Origin: VAZQ01 sp963817135
Lineage (GTDB): Bacteria > Pseudomonadota > Alphaproteobacteria > Rhizobiales > Xanthobacteraceae
Length of the DNA: 64,000 bases
Direction of reading: 5' to 3'
Assembly: GCA_963817135.1 (NCBI GenBank)
Contig: CAWFNG010000019.1
Location: 1 to 64,000 of the forward strand
Shown here in pieces: positions 51,227 to 59,703 of this stretch; position 1 is the stretch's first letter; each line of letters starts with the position of its first letter. A model generated the notes under the pieces. That model saw only the letters and a program-made list of their open reading frames with translations. It made no database searches and had not been told where the DNA came from. Made by a program: the position numbers and the translations under genes.

Positions 51227-51619
51227 TTATTCTTCTTCCTCGGGCTGTTCTTCCGGCGGGGTCAGCCCTTCCAGGCCCTTGAGAAGCTCTTCTTCGGTCA
51301 TTCGGTCGCCAGTGATCTCGGTGTCATCGGCATCGACGGTGCCGCCGGCTGCCGTAATCAGCGGCGCAGCTTCAGGCTCGGGTTCGTCGACTTCAACATA
51401 TTTCTGCAACGAATGGACGAGTTCCTCTTTAAGGTCGTCAGGCGAGATGGTTGTTTCGGCAATTTCGCGCAACGCGACCACCGGGTTCTTATCGTTATCG
51501 CGCTCGACGGTGATTTGCGCACCTGATGAGATCATGCGCGCGCGGTGGCTCGCCAGCAGAACGAGGTCAAACCGGTTTTCCACCTTGTCGATGCAGTCTT
51601 CAACGGTTACCCGCGCCAT
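51227..51619 (-). CDS. rpoZ: RNA polymerase omega subunit
   Basis: Small subunit that folds and stabilises the beta' subunit of RNA polymerase and is part of one ppGpp site. It is 130 aa: MARVTVEDCIDKVENRFDLVLLASHRARMISSG is the conserved core, and NPVVALREIAETTISPDDLKE follows. The C-terminal third is acidic (ending PEEQPEEEE), as is usual in alphaproteobacteria. It stands next to rsh, the common order in this class. Confidence 0.97.
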   Translation of the reverse strand: MARVTVEDCIDKVENRFDLVLLASHRARMISSGAQITVERDNDKNPVVALREIAETTISPDDLKEELVHSLQKYVEVDEPEPEAAPLITAAGGTVDADDTEITGDRMTEEELLKGLEGLTPPEEQPEEEE

Positions 51620-51926
51620 CGGTGCCTTGCCCTTGCAATTATGTATGAAAAGTAGGCGTTAGGTAACGATCTCGCCGACAAAGTGCAAGGTGAATTCTTA
51701 AGGCAAATTCTCCTTGGCGGAGCGGCGGCTCTCTGTTACCAAGACGCATAACCTAAGCATGCGTCCGCATTATGGTCATTTTCCATTGCTTGTGAGGGCG
51801 AACGCTTAGCCGCAATTGAGCGGCACGCGAGTTCAAATTCCCGCTAAACGCTTTTTCCGGCAGAGCCGGCCAGGCCGGAAGCCGTTACGAGGTTTGGTTT
51901 CGATTACCTTTGCATTGAGAGCGATC
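51620..51926. promoter_or_regulatory. divergent gap between rpoZ and the NYN-domain gene
   Basis: 307 bp carrying both promoters. It is less GC-rich around 51640-51780. aacgcttagc (~51809) faces gctaaacgcttttt (~51843), an imperfect stem ending in a T run. A cggcagagccggccaggccgg palindrome lies at ~51861. No gene recognised. Confidence 0.4.
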
Positions 51927-52577
51927 ATGGAACGGACAGAAAAAATCGCATTATTCATCGACGGCGCCAACCTCTACGCCACTGCCAAGGCACTCGGCTT
52001 CGATATCGATTATAAGCGGCTGCTGCGGGAGTTCCATTCGCGCGGCTATCTTCTGCGCGCCTTCTACTACACCGCCATCATTGAAGATCAGGAATACTCC
52101 TCCATCAGGCCACTCATCGACTGGCTGGATTACAACGGCTACGCGGTGGTCACCAAGGCGACCAAGGAGTTCGTCGATCAAACCGGCCGGCGCAAGGTCA
52201 AGGGCAACATGGACATCGAGCTTGCGGTCGATGCCATGGAAATCGCCGGTTCCATTGATCACATGGTTTTATTTTCCGGCGACGGCGACTTTCGGTCCCT
52301 GGTCGAGGCGGTGCAACGGCGCGGGGTTCGCGTCACCGTGGTCTCCACAATATCGACGCAGCCGCCCATGGTAGCAGATGAGTTGCGCCGGCAAGCCGAC
52401 GTATTTATGGACATCGTTGAGCTTCAGTCGAAGATCGGCCGTGACCCGACGGAGCGTGGAGCGCGCGAGGGGCGCGAGCCGCGCGAACGCCACACACCGC
52501 AATTCCTGCAACGCCCGGCGCCGCAAAAGGCCGGTGTCGGCGTCGAGCTCGACGACGAAGACGATTTCGAGGATTGA
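51927..52577 (+). CDS. NYN-domain (LabA-like) protein
   Basis: PIN-like NYN domain protein of 216 aa, of the LabA/DUF88 family, predicted to be a metal-dependent RNase. The conserved acidic residues appear in KIALFIDGANLYATAKALG (D11), GNMDIELAVDAMEIA and HMVLFSGDGDFRSLVEAVQRRG. The last ~50 residues are charged, Arg/Glu-rich and probably disordered. ATG at 51927 is preferred over the frame's upstream start at 51816. The next gene, uracil-DNA glycosylase, starts 8 bp after its stop, so they form an operon, which suggests a nucleic-acid maintenance role. Confidence 0.9.
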   Translation: MERTEKIALFIDGANLYATAKALGFDIDYKRLLREFHSRGYLLRAFYYTAIIEDQEYSSIRPLIDWLDYNGYAVVTKATKEFVDQTGRRKVKGNMDIELAVDAMEIAGSIDHMVLFSGDGDFRSLVEAVQRRGVRVTVVSTISTQPPMVADELRRQADVFMDIVELQSKIGRDPTERGAREGREPRERHTPQFLQRPAPQKAGVGVELDDEDDFED

Positions 52578-52585
52578 GCTGCGCC

Positions 52586-53278
52586 ATGGCTGACGCGTCC
52601 GGCAAACCCGGCCGCGACTGCGCGCTCTGTCCGCGCCTCAAAGCGTTCCGGGATGACTGGCGAGGCAGGGAGCCGTGCTGGTTCAACGCTCCGGTCCCGT
52701 CGTTTGGACCGGTGAACGCGCGCCTGCTGATCATCGGGCTCGCCCCTGGTTTGCGCGGGGCAAATCGCACCGGGCGGCCGTTTACCGGCGATTACGCCGG
52801 CGATCTCCTCTACGAAACGCTTGAGATGTTCGGCTTCGCTACCGGCAGTTATGCAGCGCGACCAGATGATGGGCTCCTTCTCACGGATGCCCGCATCACC
52901 AATGCGGTCCGCTGTGTTCCGCCCGAGAACAAGCCCACTCCCGGCGAGATCAAGACCTGCCGCACCTTCCTCGAAGCGACTATCGCCGAGATGGGTAATC
53001 TCCGCGCCATTCTGACGCTTGGCCGCATATCGCACGAGAGCACCATCGCTGCGCTCAATCACCGCCGATCGGCGGCCCCGTTCGGCCATGGGATTTCGCA
53101 CGACATTGGAACACTGCGGGTGTTCGTCAGCTATCACTGCTCGCGCTACAATACGAACACGGGCGTGTTGAGCACGCAGATGTTTCGCGCGGTGTTTGCC
53201 GCGATTCGCAATTACCTCGATGCCGAAAGCCAGTCGACCACTTCCTCGGCGCTCTTGTCCGGCGGAAAGACCGGATAG
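52586..53278 (+). CDS. family-5 uracil-DNA glycosylase (UDGb)
   Basis: Iron-sulfur uracil-DNA glycosylase that removes deaminated bases. It is 230 aa from ATG 52586. Cluster cysteines are in RDCALCPRL (C-x-x-C near the N-terminus), NAVRCVPPENKPTP and IKTCRTFLEATI. Motif A is IIGLAPGLRGANRTGRPFTGDYAG, and the distal motif is SYHCSRYNTNTGVLST. The usual H-P-S in the distal motif is replaced by H-C-S-R-Y-N-T-N, as in type-b enzymes. Its C-terminus overlaps the convergent peroxiredoxin gene by 67 bp, so the last ~20 residues (Ser/Thr/Gly-rich) may be non-native. Confidence 0.9.
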   Translation: MADASGKPGRDCALCPRLKAFRDDWRGREPCWFNAPVPSFGPVNARLLIIGLAPGLRGANRTGRPFTGDYAGDLLYETLEMFGFATGSYAARPDDGLLLTDARITNAVRCVPPENKPTPGEIKTCRTFLEATIAEMGNLRAILTLGRISHESTIAALNHRRSAAPFGHGISHDIGTLRVFVSYHCSRYNTNTGVLSTQMFRAVFAAIRNYLDAESQSTTSSALLSGGKTG

Positions 53279-53781
53279 AACACTTTGCTGACTACCCCAT
53301 CGTCGATGACCAGCACCATTCGCTTGAGGAGTGTCATTCCTGCGACGGTGAAGGTCGGGAGCCTGATTGCCTGTGTAAGTTCGAGCGCATGGTCCGATAG
53401 AATTGGAAACGGCAGGTGCAGGCGTGCGGCTGCCTCGTTCTGATAGCCGGTATCCTGGGTCGACAGGCCAAAGAGATTGGCGACGCCCAGACGTTTAAGT
53501 TCGGCGAAATGATCACGAAACGAGCAGGACTGCGGGGTACATCCGCGTGCGCCCGGAATTGCATCCCAGCCGTCGGGCAGCGGTTGTCCGGGAACGCCGG
53601 TCCGCGGATAGATGTAGACTACCGTTCGACCGCGCAGCTTCGAAAGATCGATACTCGCCCCGTTGGTGGCAGCCAGTGCAATGGAGGGAAGCTTAAGGCC
53701 GCTCAGATGACGCGCCGCGCCGTCGTCCTGCGGAACCGGAAGCTCGGGTGGCAGTACCGTCGGGTCGTGGGGTTTGTTCAT
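53212..53781 (-). CDS. peroxiredoxin (redoxin family)
   Basis: Thioredoxin-fold peroxidase of 189 aa that reduces peroxides. The peroxidatic Cys is likely C81 with a second Cys at 86 in GARGCTPQSCSFRDHFAELK, resembling the BCP/PrxQ pattern. LPSIALAATNGASIDLSKLRG and VVYIYPRTGVPG match the fold. FGLSTQDTGYQNEAAARLHLPFPILSD is typical. There is no signal peptide. It lies 24 bp downstream of the VOC gene in the same direction, so the two are probably co-transcribed. Confidence 0.9.
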   Translation of the reverse strand: MNKPHDPTVLPPELPVPQDDGAARHLSGLKLPSIALAATNGASIDLSKLRGRTVVYIYPRTGVPGQPLPDGWDAIPGARGCTPQSCSFRDHFAELKRLGVANLFGLSTQDTGYQNEAAARLHLPFPILSDHALELTQAIRLPTFTVAGMTLLKRMVLVIDDGVVSKVFYPVFPPDKSAEEVVDWLSASR

Positions 53782-53805
53782 GGGTGCCTCTGCGCAATTA
53801 GCGGC

Positions 53806-54201
53806 TCACGCGGACTGGGATAGATACGAAATGAATTCCAGCAGCGAGCCGTCGGGATCATGAAAATAGATGCTGTTTCCTGTGCCGCGCGCGCCGAAGC
53901 GTTCCATCGGACCGGCATGGATCGGAACGCGCCAGCGATCAAGGTGGGCGATCGCATCGGCAATGGGTCCATGCCATTCGAAGCATAGGTCGCTGTTGCC
54001 GGGCTGTACCGGGAGGCGTGCCACTTCGGCGGGGTGGAACCCCGGTCCGTGCAGGTTGAGCTGGGTTCCACCAAAGCGGTACGCCCAGCCGTGGGGTCGC
54101 GGAATCAGCTCGGCGCCCAGAACGTCACGATAGAAGCTATTCGAGCGCTGCCAATCGGAGACGTGCACCACGCAATGATCGAAGCTCACCGGCAATGTCA
54201 T
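53806..54201 (-). CDS. VOC family (glyoxalase/dioxygenase) protein
   Basis: A 131-aa vicinal-oxygen-chelate protein with two beta-alpha-beta-beta-beta modules: FDHCVVHVSDWQRSNSFYRDVLGAELI (metal His in the first strand) and DLCFEWHGPIADAIAHLDRW...GTGNSIYFHDPDGSLLEFISY (Glu near the C-terminus). It may isomerise or cleave a small thiol- or aromatic adduct, or confer fosmidomycin/bleomycin-like resistance; the substrate is unknown. ATG at 54201. Confidence 0.88.
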   Translation of the reverse strand: MTLPVSFDHCVVHVSDWQRSNSFYRDVLGAELIPRPHGWAYRFGGTQLNLHGPGFHPAEVARLPVQPGNSDLCFEWHGPIADAIAHLDRWRVPIHAGPMERFGARGTGNSIYFHDPDGSLLEFISYLSQSA

Positions 54202-54273
54202 GGGGCGCCCGTGCGGAATGTTTTCCGATTGATATGCGATGACAAACGACAGCCACTGTCAAGTTCCCGGCCT

Positions 54274-54310
54274 CGTAGCCCGGATGAAGTCACTCGGGCG
54301 ACGCGTTGGG
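54274..54310. repeat. partial gtagcccggat-type element, copy 6
   Basis: cgtagcccggatgaagtcactcgggcgacgcgttggg carries only the left arm of the family. It lies in the gap between the smpB stop (54317) and the VOC start. Confidence 0.6.
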
Positions 54311-54316
54311 AATGCT

Positions 54317-54790
54317 TCACCCCTTCGCGCGCAGCAAGCGGCCTCGCTCGCGTTCCCAGCTGCGCTTCTTCTCGGCCTCGCGCTTGTCGTGCAGCTTTTT
54401 GCCGCGCGCGAGCGCAAGTTCGAGCTTGGCGCGGCCTTTTTCGTTGAAATAAAGCTTGAGGGGAACGAGGGTCATTCCCTCACGTTCGACCGCACCGATG
54501 AGCTTGTTGATCTGGCGGCGGTGCAGGAGCAGCTTGCGCATACGCTTGGGCGCGTGATTGAACCGCCCACCCTGCAGGTATTCGGGGATGGTGGCGTTCA
54601 CCAGCCAGATTTCGCCACCTCGCGCATCGGCATAGGATTCGGCGATCGTCGCCTTTCCCTGCCGCAGCGATTTCACCTCGGTGCCGGTGAGCGCAAGCCC
54701 GACTTCGAACGTCTCGCCGATTTCATAATTGAAGCGTGCCCTGCGGTTTTGCGCGACAACGCGCGAGGGAGAGGCCGCCTTTGCCGCCAT
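54317..54790 (-). CDS. smpB: SsrA-binding protein SmpB
   Basis: Binds tmRNA and carries it to stalled ribosomes for trans-translation. It is 157 aa: NRRARFNYEIGETFEVGLALTGTEVKSLRQGKATI, IPEYLQGGRFNHAPKRMRKLLLH and the basic tail KKLHDKREAEKKRSWERERGR are diagnostic. Its ATG directly follows the mscL stop. No tmRNA gene was identified in the window. Confidence 0.97.
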   Translation of the reverse strand: MAAKAASPSRVVAQNRRARFNYEIGETFEVGLALTGTEVKSLRQGKATIAESYADARGGEIWLVNATIPEYLQGGRFNHAPKRMRKLLLHRRQINKLIGAVEREGMTLVPLKLYFNEKGRAKLELALARGKKLHDKREAEKKRSWERERGRLLRAKG

Positions 54791-55209
54791 TTAGCGAGTT
54801 GCCGATGGGCCCGATTTCAGCAGATCGCGGATCTCGGTCAGCAGCATCTCCTGCCTGCTCAGTGGCGGCACCTTCTCAGCCTCCGTACGCATCAGCTGAT
54901 TCATCAGCTTGATGACGAGGAACAGCACCCAGGCGATGATCATGAAATTGATCACGACAGTGAGAAAGCTGCCCCACGCGAGAACGGCACCCTGTTTTTT
55001 CGCTTCGGCAAGCGTATCTGCGGTGACCTTAGAGGAAAGCGCGAGGAAATGGTTGGAGAAATCCAGACTCCCGGTGATCGCGCCAATAATGGGCGAGATA
55101 ATATCGGAAACCAGGGAACGATCGCGCCGAACGCCGCTCCAATGATCACGCCGACCGCAAGATCGACCACGTTTCCGCGCAGCGCAAATTTCTTGAATTC
55201 CTCAATCAT
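54791..55209 (-). CDS. mscL: large-conductance mechanosensitive channel, interrupted by a frameshift
   Basis: Pentameric inner-membrane channel that releases solutes on hypo-osmotic shock. The N-terminal part MIEEFKKFALRGNVVDLAVGVIIGAAFGAIV (from ATG 55209, with GGAGG upstream) is in one frame. The rest, SLVSDIISPIIGAITGSLDF...WGSFLTVVINFMIIAWVLFLVIKLMN...RQEMLLTEIRDLLK, is in another. The break is at ~55118 in gttccctgg; one more T would restore I-V-S-L-V. Both transmembrane helices are otherwise intact, so a one-base sequence error is likely. It lies between dapA and smpB. Confidence 0.92.
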
Positions 55210-55347
55210 CACGGCCTCCGCCGGAACAACCAACTGGCGAGCGAAGACACTGGCATGCAGGCGATCGGGTGCTCAGGGAGAGTTGGCCCGCCTGCCGCAA
55301 TCATGCCGGCGGTAATATGCGCCTGATCCGCTCATCGACGCACACGG

Positions 55348-56238
55348 TCAGTTGATCAGCCCCGCATGGACCATGGCTTGGCGCACCGCCGCCCTGGTTT
55401 TCTCGGCAATGGGAACCATTGGCAGTCGAACAGTCTCCGAGCACTTGCCAAGGACGGAAAGGGCATATTTCACTGGCGCCGGATTGGTCTCTACGAACAA
55501 GGCCGTGTGCAGCGGCATTAGTTGTTCGTGCAGCTTGCGGGCGGTCTGGTAATTGCCGTCGAGGCAGGCGTCCTGAAATTCAGCGCACAACCTTGGCGCA
55601 ACATTGGAGGTCACCGATATGCAGCCATGGCCGCCATGTGCCATGAAGCCGAGCGCAGTTGCATCCTCGCCCGAGAGCTGATTGAAGCCCTCCCCCATGG
55701 AAGCTCGCTGCTGCGAGACCCGCACGACGTTGGCGGTGGCATCCTTCACGCCGGCGATGTTCTCGAGCTCGAACAGTCGCTTCATGGTATCGACCGACAT
55801 GTCGATCACCGACCGGGCCGGAATGTTGTAGATGATGATGGGTATGCCGATGGCGTCATTGATGGCCTTGAAGTGCTGGTAAAGGCCTTCCTGGGTAGGC
55901 TTGTTGTAGTAGGGGGTTACAATCAGCACCGCGTCGGCTCCGGACGCTTCGGCGTGTCGGGCAAGCTCCATAGCTTCGTTCGTGGAATTTGACCCGGCGC
56001 CCGCGATCACCGGTACGCGGCCCCTCGCCTGCTCGATGCACCATTCCACCACATCGCGATGCTCGTCATGGGACAAGGTCGGACTTTCGCCGGTTGTGCC
56101 AACCGGCACGAGCCCATCGGTGCCTTCCGCAATCTGCCAATCGACGAGGCTGCGAAATGCCTTCTCGTCCACCGACCCGTTGGCGAACGGGGTGACGAGC
56201 GCAGTGAACGAGCCTCGGAAGCTCGTCTTGACGGTCAT
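55348..56238 (-). CDS. dapA: 4-hydroxy-tetrahydrodipicolinate synthase
   Basis: Condenses pyruvate and aspartate semialdehyde, the first committed step to lysine and meso-diaminopimelate. It is 296 aa from ATG 56238 (GAGGA upstream). FTALVTPFANGSVDEKAF is the start; GTTGESPTLSHDEH binds substrate; Tyr is in LIVTPYYNKPTQEGLYQHF; the Schiff-base Lys is in IAGVKDATANVVRV. It is divergent from the lytic transglycosylase, so two cell-wall genes share an upstream region. Confidence 0.96.
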   Translation of the reverse strand: MTVKTSFRGSFTALVTPFANGSVDEKAFRSLVDWQIAEGTDGLVPVGTTGESPTLSHDEHRDVVEWCIEQARGRVPVIAGAGSNSTNEAMELARHAEASGADAVLIVTPYYNKPTQEGLYQHFKAINDAIGIPIIIYNIPARSVIDMSVDTMKRLFELENIAGVKDATANVVRVSQQRASMGEGFNQLSGEDATALGFMAHGGHGCISVTSNVAPRLCAEFQDACLDGNYQTARKLHEQLMPLHTALFVETNPAPVKYALSVLGKCSETVRLPMVPIAEKTRAAVRQAMVHAGLIN

Positions 56239-56485
56239 GATACGGTCCTCTGCGTTGCCGGGACGGCCCCGGGCAATCCACCAGCATTGGTCAAGCCCAC
56301 CAGCATTGTTAATGCCAAGCCGGCCGCGATGAAAGCCCCAAGCCTGACAAGCCACGCAAATCCGCCGCCTTTTTGCCGCGGTCGGGGTTGATGGTCGCGC
56401 CCGGTTGCTTAGCTGTTTTTCAATGTTATCAACTCAGTAAGCATGGGGCGTGTACCGGGTTAGGCGATTGGCAGGGACTTAAAGA

Positions 56486-58648
56486 TTGATCAGATCTGCG
56501 CCTACTCGCATTGTCGCGCCGGTCCTTTTCGTGCCGGTCCTGGCCGCAACCGTGTTGCTCGCTGTGCCGGCGATCGACCTCGCTTTCGGCGTACCGCTTC
56601 CCAAGCCGCGCCCGGCCGAAGCCGGTGGCAAAGCAGAACCGAGGCCTGAGGCGAAACCGGCGTCCCCCGCCGGCGCGCTGCGATCTGCAATCCAATCGGC
56701 ACGATTTGCCAGCGCGGCAGCCGAACCGATGTCCTCGCTCGATATTGCTGCCCTCAAGGAAGCCATCGGCGCGGCGCGTAAAGGCGACACGGCGCGCGCC
56801 GCCGAACTCCAGGGCACAATCAATGACCCGGTTGCGCGAAAGCTTGTCGAATGGGCGATCCTGCGCAACGATGACAGCGAGAGCATCGAGCTTACGCGGT
56901 ACATCAATTTCATATCGGAGAATGCAAGCTGGCCGGCAATTGGAATGCTGCGTCGCCGCGCGGAGGCAACGCTCTGGTCCGACCGCCGAGACCCGGCCTT
57001 CGTGCGCACCTTCTTCGGCAAAGAAAGACCGATTACCACCAAGGGCAAATTCGCGCTCGCGCGCGCATTGCTGCTGCAAGGGGATCGTGCGGGCGCGCAA
57101 AGCCTGGTGCGCGAAGCCTGGCGCCATGACGCCTTCGGCAGTGATCTCGAAACTCCCGCGCTCGAAATATTCAATGAGCTGATCACGCCCGCCGACCACA
57201 AGGCGCGCATGGACATGCGCCTCTATGCGGAGGACGTAGAGGGCGGATTGCGTTCGGCCAATCGCGCAGGAGGCGATGCGCCGGCGATTGCCAAGGCGCG
57301 GATCGCCGTCATCCGCAAGGCCGCGAATGCGAAGGCGCTGCTCGATGCAGTACCGGCGGATTCCCAACGTGACGTCGGCTTGCTCTTCAGCCGCGTCCAG
57401 CTGCTGCGCCGTGCGGAGAAGGCATCCGAAGCAGTCCAACTCATCCTGTCGGTCCCGAATGATCATGGGCAGGCGATTGATCCAGACCAGTGGTGGATTG
57501 AACGGCGCCTGATCGCACGCAAGCTTCTCGACACGGGCGATGCCAAGACCGCTTACCGCATTGCCCGCGACGCTGCTCCTCCATCCAGAGAAAATTATCG
57601 AGGTGAGTGCCAGTTTACGGCCGGTTGGATTGCGCTGCGGTACCTGCATGAGCCGGCAGCAGCGCTTGCCCATTTTGCCAAGGTGGGCCAGGGCACCAGC
57701 AATCCCATCACCCTCGCTCGCTCCGCATATTGGCAGGGCCGCGCGGCGGAAGCCTTGAACCGCAAAGACGAGGCGCGCGCCCATTACGAAGCCGCCGCCC
57801 GCCACTCGACGGCCTATTACGGCCAGATCGCGCGGGCGCGGCTTGGTCATCACGACATTACTGTGCGGGCTCCTCCCGATCCTCCGCCGGAGCGGCGCGA
57901 GGAGCTCGCGCGGCTCGAAGTCGGGCGCGCGATCCAGCTTCTCTACGCCATCGAGGAGCGCGACCTGGTTGCCGGGGCGTTGGGCGATCTCGGCGAGCGG
58001 GCAAACGATGCAGCGGCGCTTGCCGCTATCGCCGAAGTTGCCGCTCGCCACCAGGATGCACGCGCCATGGTGCTTCTGGGCAAGGCGGCGCTGGGGCGCG
58101 GCTTACCGCTCGATCACTACGCGTTTCCCACCATCGGCATTCCCGAATATCGTCCGATCGGGCCGGCGATCGAGCCTGCCGTGGTCTATGCCATTGTGCG
58201 ACAGGAAAGCACGTTCAATCCGAAGACCGTATCCAGCGCCCGCGCCATGGGGCTGATGCAGGTGACCCCTGCGGCCGGGCGGTATGTGACCAACAAATTC
58301 CACGCGCCCTTTGATGAAAGGCGGCTACTGAGCGACCAGAGCTACAATGTGCAACTAGGCGCGGCAGAGCTTGGCGATCTCGTTGCAGAATATCGCGGCT
58401 CCTACATCCTCACCTTCGTCGGTTACAATGCCGGTCGCGGGCGCGTAAAGGAATGGATCGCCAAGCATGGCGATCCCCGCGACCCGAAGGTTGATCCCAT
58501 CGATTGGGTCGAGCAGATACCGTTCGCCGAGACCCGCAATTATGTCCAGCGCGTGCTGGAAAACCTGCAGGTCTATCGCGTGCGCTTCGGCGGCGGCTCG
58601 AAGCTCCTCATTGAGGCGGATCTGCGACGCGGAGCAGCAAGCAACTGA
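56486..58648 (+). CDS. soluble lytic murein transglycosylase
   Basis: Periplasmic Slt-type enzyme that cleaves peptidoglycan to anhydro-muropeptides. It is 720 aa. TTG at 56486 starts a signal peptide (IVAPVLFVPVLAATVLLAVPAIDLAFG). Residues ~90-540 form the helical superhelix ring. The SLT catalytic domain is at ~565-690 with the catalytic Glu in VYAIVRQESTFNPKTVSSARAMGLMQVTPAAGRYV and later YVQRVLENLQVYR. ATG alternatives are absent near the signal, which supports TTG. It is divergent from dapA. Confidence 0.93.
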   Translation: MIRSAPTRIVAPVLFVPVLAATVLLAVPAIDLAFGVPLPKPRPAEAGGKAEPRPEAKPASPAGALRSAIQSARFASAAAEPMSSLDIAALKEAIGAARKGDTARAAELQGTINDPVARKLVEWAILRNDDSESIELTRYINFISENASWPAIGMLRRRAEATLWSDRRDPAFVRTFFGKERPITTKGKFALARALLLQGDRAGAQSLVREAWRHDAFGSDLETPALEIFNELITPADHKARMDMRLYAEDVEGGLRSANRAGGDAPAIAKARIAVIRKAANAKALLDAVPADSQRDVGLLFSRVQLLRRAEKASEAVQLILSVPNDHGQAIDPDQWWIERRLIARKLLDTGDAKTAYRIARDAAPPSRENYRGECQFTAGWIALRYLHEPAAALAHFAKVGQGTSNPITLARSAYWQGRAAEALNRKDEARAHYEAAARHSTAYYGQIARARLGHHDITVRAPPDPPPERREELARLEVGRAIQLLYAIEERDLVAGALGDLGERANDAAALAAIAEVAARHQDARAMVLLGKAALGRGLPLDHYAFPTIGIPEYRPIGPAIEPAVVYAIVRQESTFNPKTVSSARAMGLMQVTPAAGRYVTNKFHAPFDERRLLSDQSYNVQLGAAELGDLVAEYRGSYILTFVGYNAGRGRVKEWIAKHGDPRDPKVDPIDWVEQIPFAETRNYVQRVLENLQVYRVRFGGGSKLLIEADLRRGAASN

Positions 58649-58662
58649 GATGTAGTTTGCAG

Positions 58663-58769
58663 GTAGCCCGGATGGAGCCAACGGGTCGGCGCATAGCGCC
58701 GCCCAATGACAGGCTCCGCAAAATCCGGGAACGGCGGTTCCGCGTTGCGCTTCGCTCCATCCAGGCTAC
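58663..58769. repeat. dispersed gtagcccggat-type element, copy 7
   Basis: It spans gtagcccggatggagccaacgg to cgcttcgctccatccaggctac, with inverted ends and an internal gtcggcgcatagcgccgcc hairpin, between the convergent transglycosylase and oxygenase genes. It is one of the most complete copies in the window. Confidence 0.85.
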
Positions 58770-58778
58770 GAAGATTTC

Positions 58779-59585
58779 TCACCCCACGTAATTGCGAAAT
58801 TCGTTACGCAGGAAGTTTCCGACCCGTTTGCCGCGATTGCGCAAAAAGCGCAGCACTCCCGCATCGACGAAGTACGTGTGCAGGATGCTGTCACGGGTCG
58901 TGACTTCATTTCCGACCGGGTCTGCCGAATGCCAGGTGTCCGTTCCCACAGCAAAGGCATAACCGCTATTTGGCGCGAACTGCATCTGCGCGCGCTTGGG
59001 AAGGCTCCCGTCGGGCAGCTTCTCGTGAAAGATGGTGCCGATATGCGTGGCGGAGGCGTCACGCGGCAGATAAAGCTGCACGGTGATGCCTTTCCAGCGC
59101 GTGTCGGTGTGCGGAGTGATCCGATAGCCGGGAATGTCCCGGGTCAGCGTCGGGATGGGATACATGCCGACCTTGAGGTAATCCGGTCCGAAACGACGCG
59201 CCAGCGCCGGCCCGAGCCGGCGAACGAAGGCCTCTTTGACTGTGCGCGAGCAGAGCGCGCGACCGATCATGTCCCAGACGGCGCGCTTTTCCGGCGGCAG
59301 ATGCCGGGTATATTCGGGAAACAGGTCGATCTTGACGCGCGTGGGCGTGCCATCGGGTAGCATGTTGCACTGGTTACGGCCATGTAGCGGCCGATAATCG
59401 GCGGCAACCGGCAATGCGGTCAACATTGCCGCATACACGTCCTCGGGAAAGAACCGATCGAACTGCAGATGATAGAACGGCGCTTGCACAATCCGGGCGC
59501 TCTCGATGGAGGCGACAAGAAAACCGCACAGGCGCTCAGCGGCACGGCGCCCCTCCATCGTCGTCGGCGTGGTGGTCTGGTCCAT
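58779..59585 (-). CDS. 2-oxoglutarate/Fe(II) oxygenase-like protein
   Basis: A 268-aa protein with a double-stranded beta-helix signature of the 2OG-Fe(II) oxygenase superfamily (prolyl-4-hydroxylase-like). The H-x-D pair lies in YRITPHTDTRWKGITVQLYL, the distal His in VGTDTWHSADPV, and the 2OG-binding Arg is probably in VTTRDSILHTYFVD. SLPKRAQMQFAPNSGYAFAV fits the jelly-roll strands. Start choice: GAGGGG directly precedes an ATG at 59591, so the second ATG at 59585, six bases on, is better placed. The substrate may be a small molecule, lipid or sugar; nothing here decides. It is divergent from an alpha/beta hydrolase. Confidence 0.82.
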   Translation of the reverse strand: MDQTTTPTTMEGRRAAERLCGFLVASIESARIVQAPFYHLQFDRFFPEDVYAAMLTALPVAADYRPLHGRNQCNMLPDGTPTRVKIDLFPEYTRHLPPEKRAVWDMIGRALCSRTVKEAFVRRLGPALARRFGPDYLKVGMYPIPTLTRDIPGYRITPHTDTRWKGITVQLYLPRDASATHIGTIFHEKLPDGSLPKRAQMQFAPNSGYAFAVGTDTWHSADPVGNEVTTRDSILHTYFVDAGVLRFLRNRGKRVGNFLRNEFRNYVG

Positions 59586-59703
59586 ACGCATCCCCTCGTT
59601 CAAGCGACCGATATAGCAAACGTGACGGCGATTAAGCCAGAAAAAGCGGCATCCGATCAATGCCGGAACGACAGCAGCCGTCCATGAGCGCTGCAAGTCC
59701 AAC

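Noticed and set aside
51780..51850. Possible tRNA fragment or small RNA (cgagttcaaattcccgc, then a T run)
   Set aside because: The T-arm-like loop lacks a pairing stem, no acceptor or anticodon arms are found, and the larger stem is imperfect. Kept only as a note on the intergenic region.
56429..58051. 540-aa minus-strand frame antisense to the lytic transglycosylase
   Set aside because: The plus strand has a signal peptide, a complete SLT active site and the expected family length; the minus frame is a shadow.
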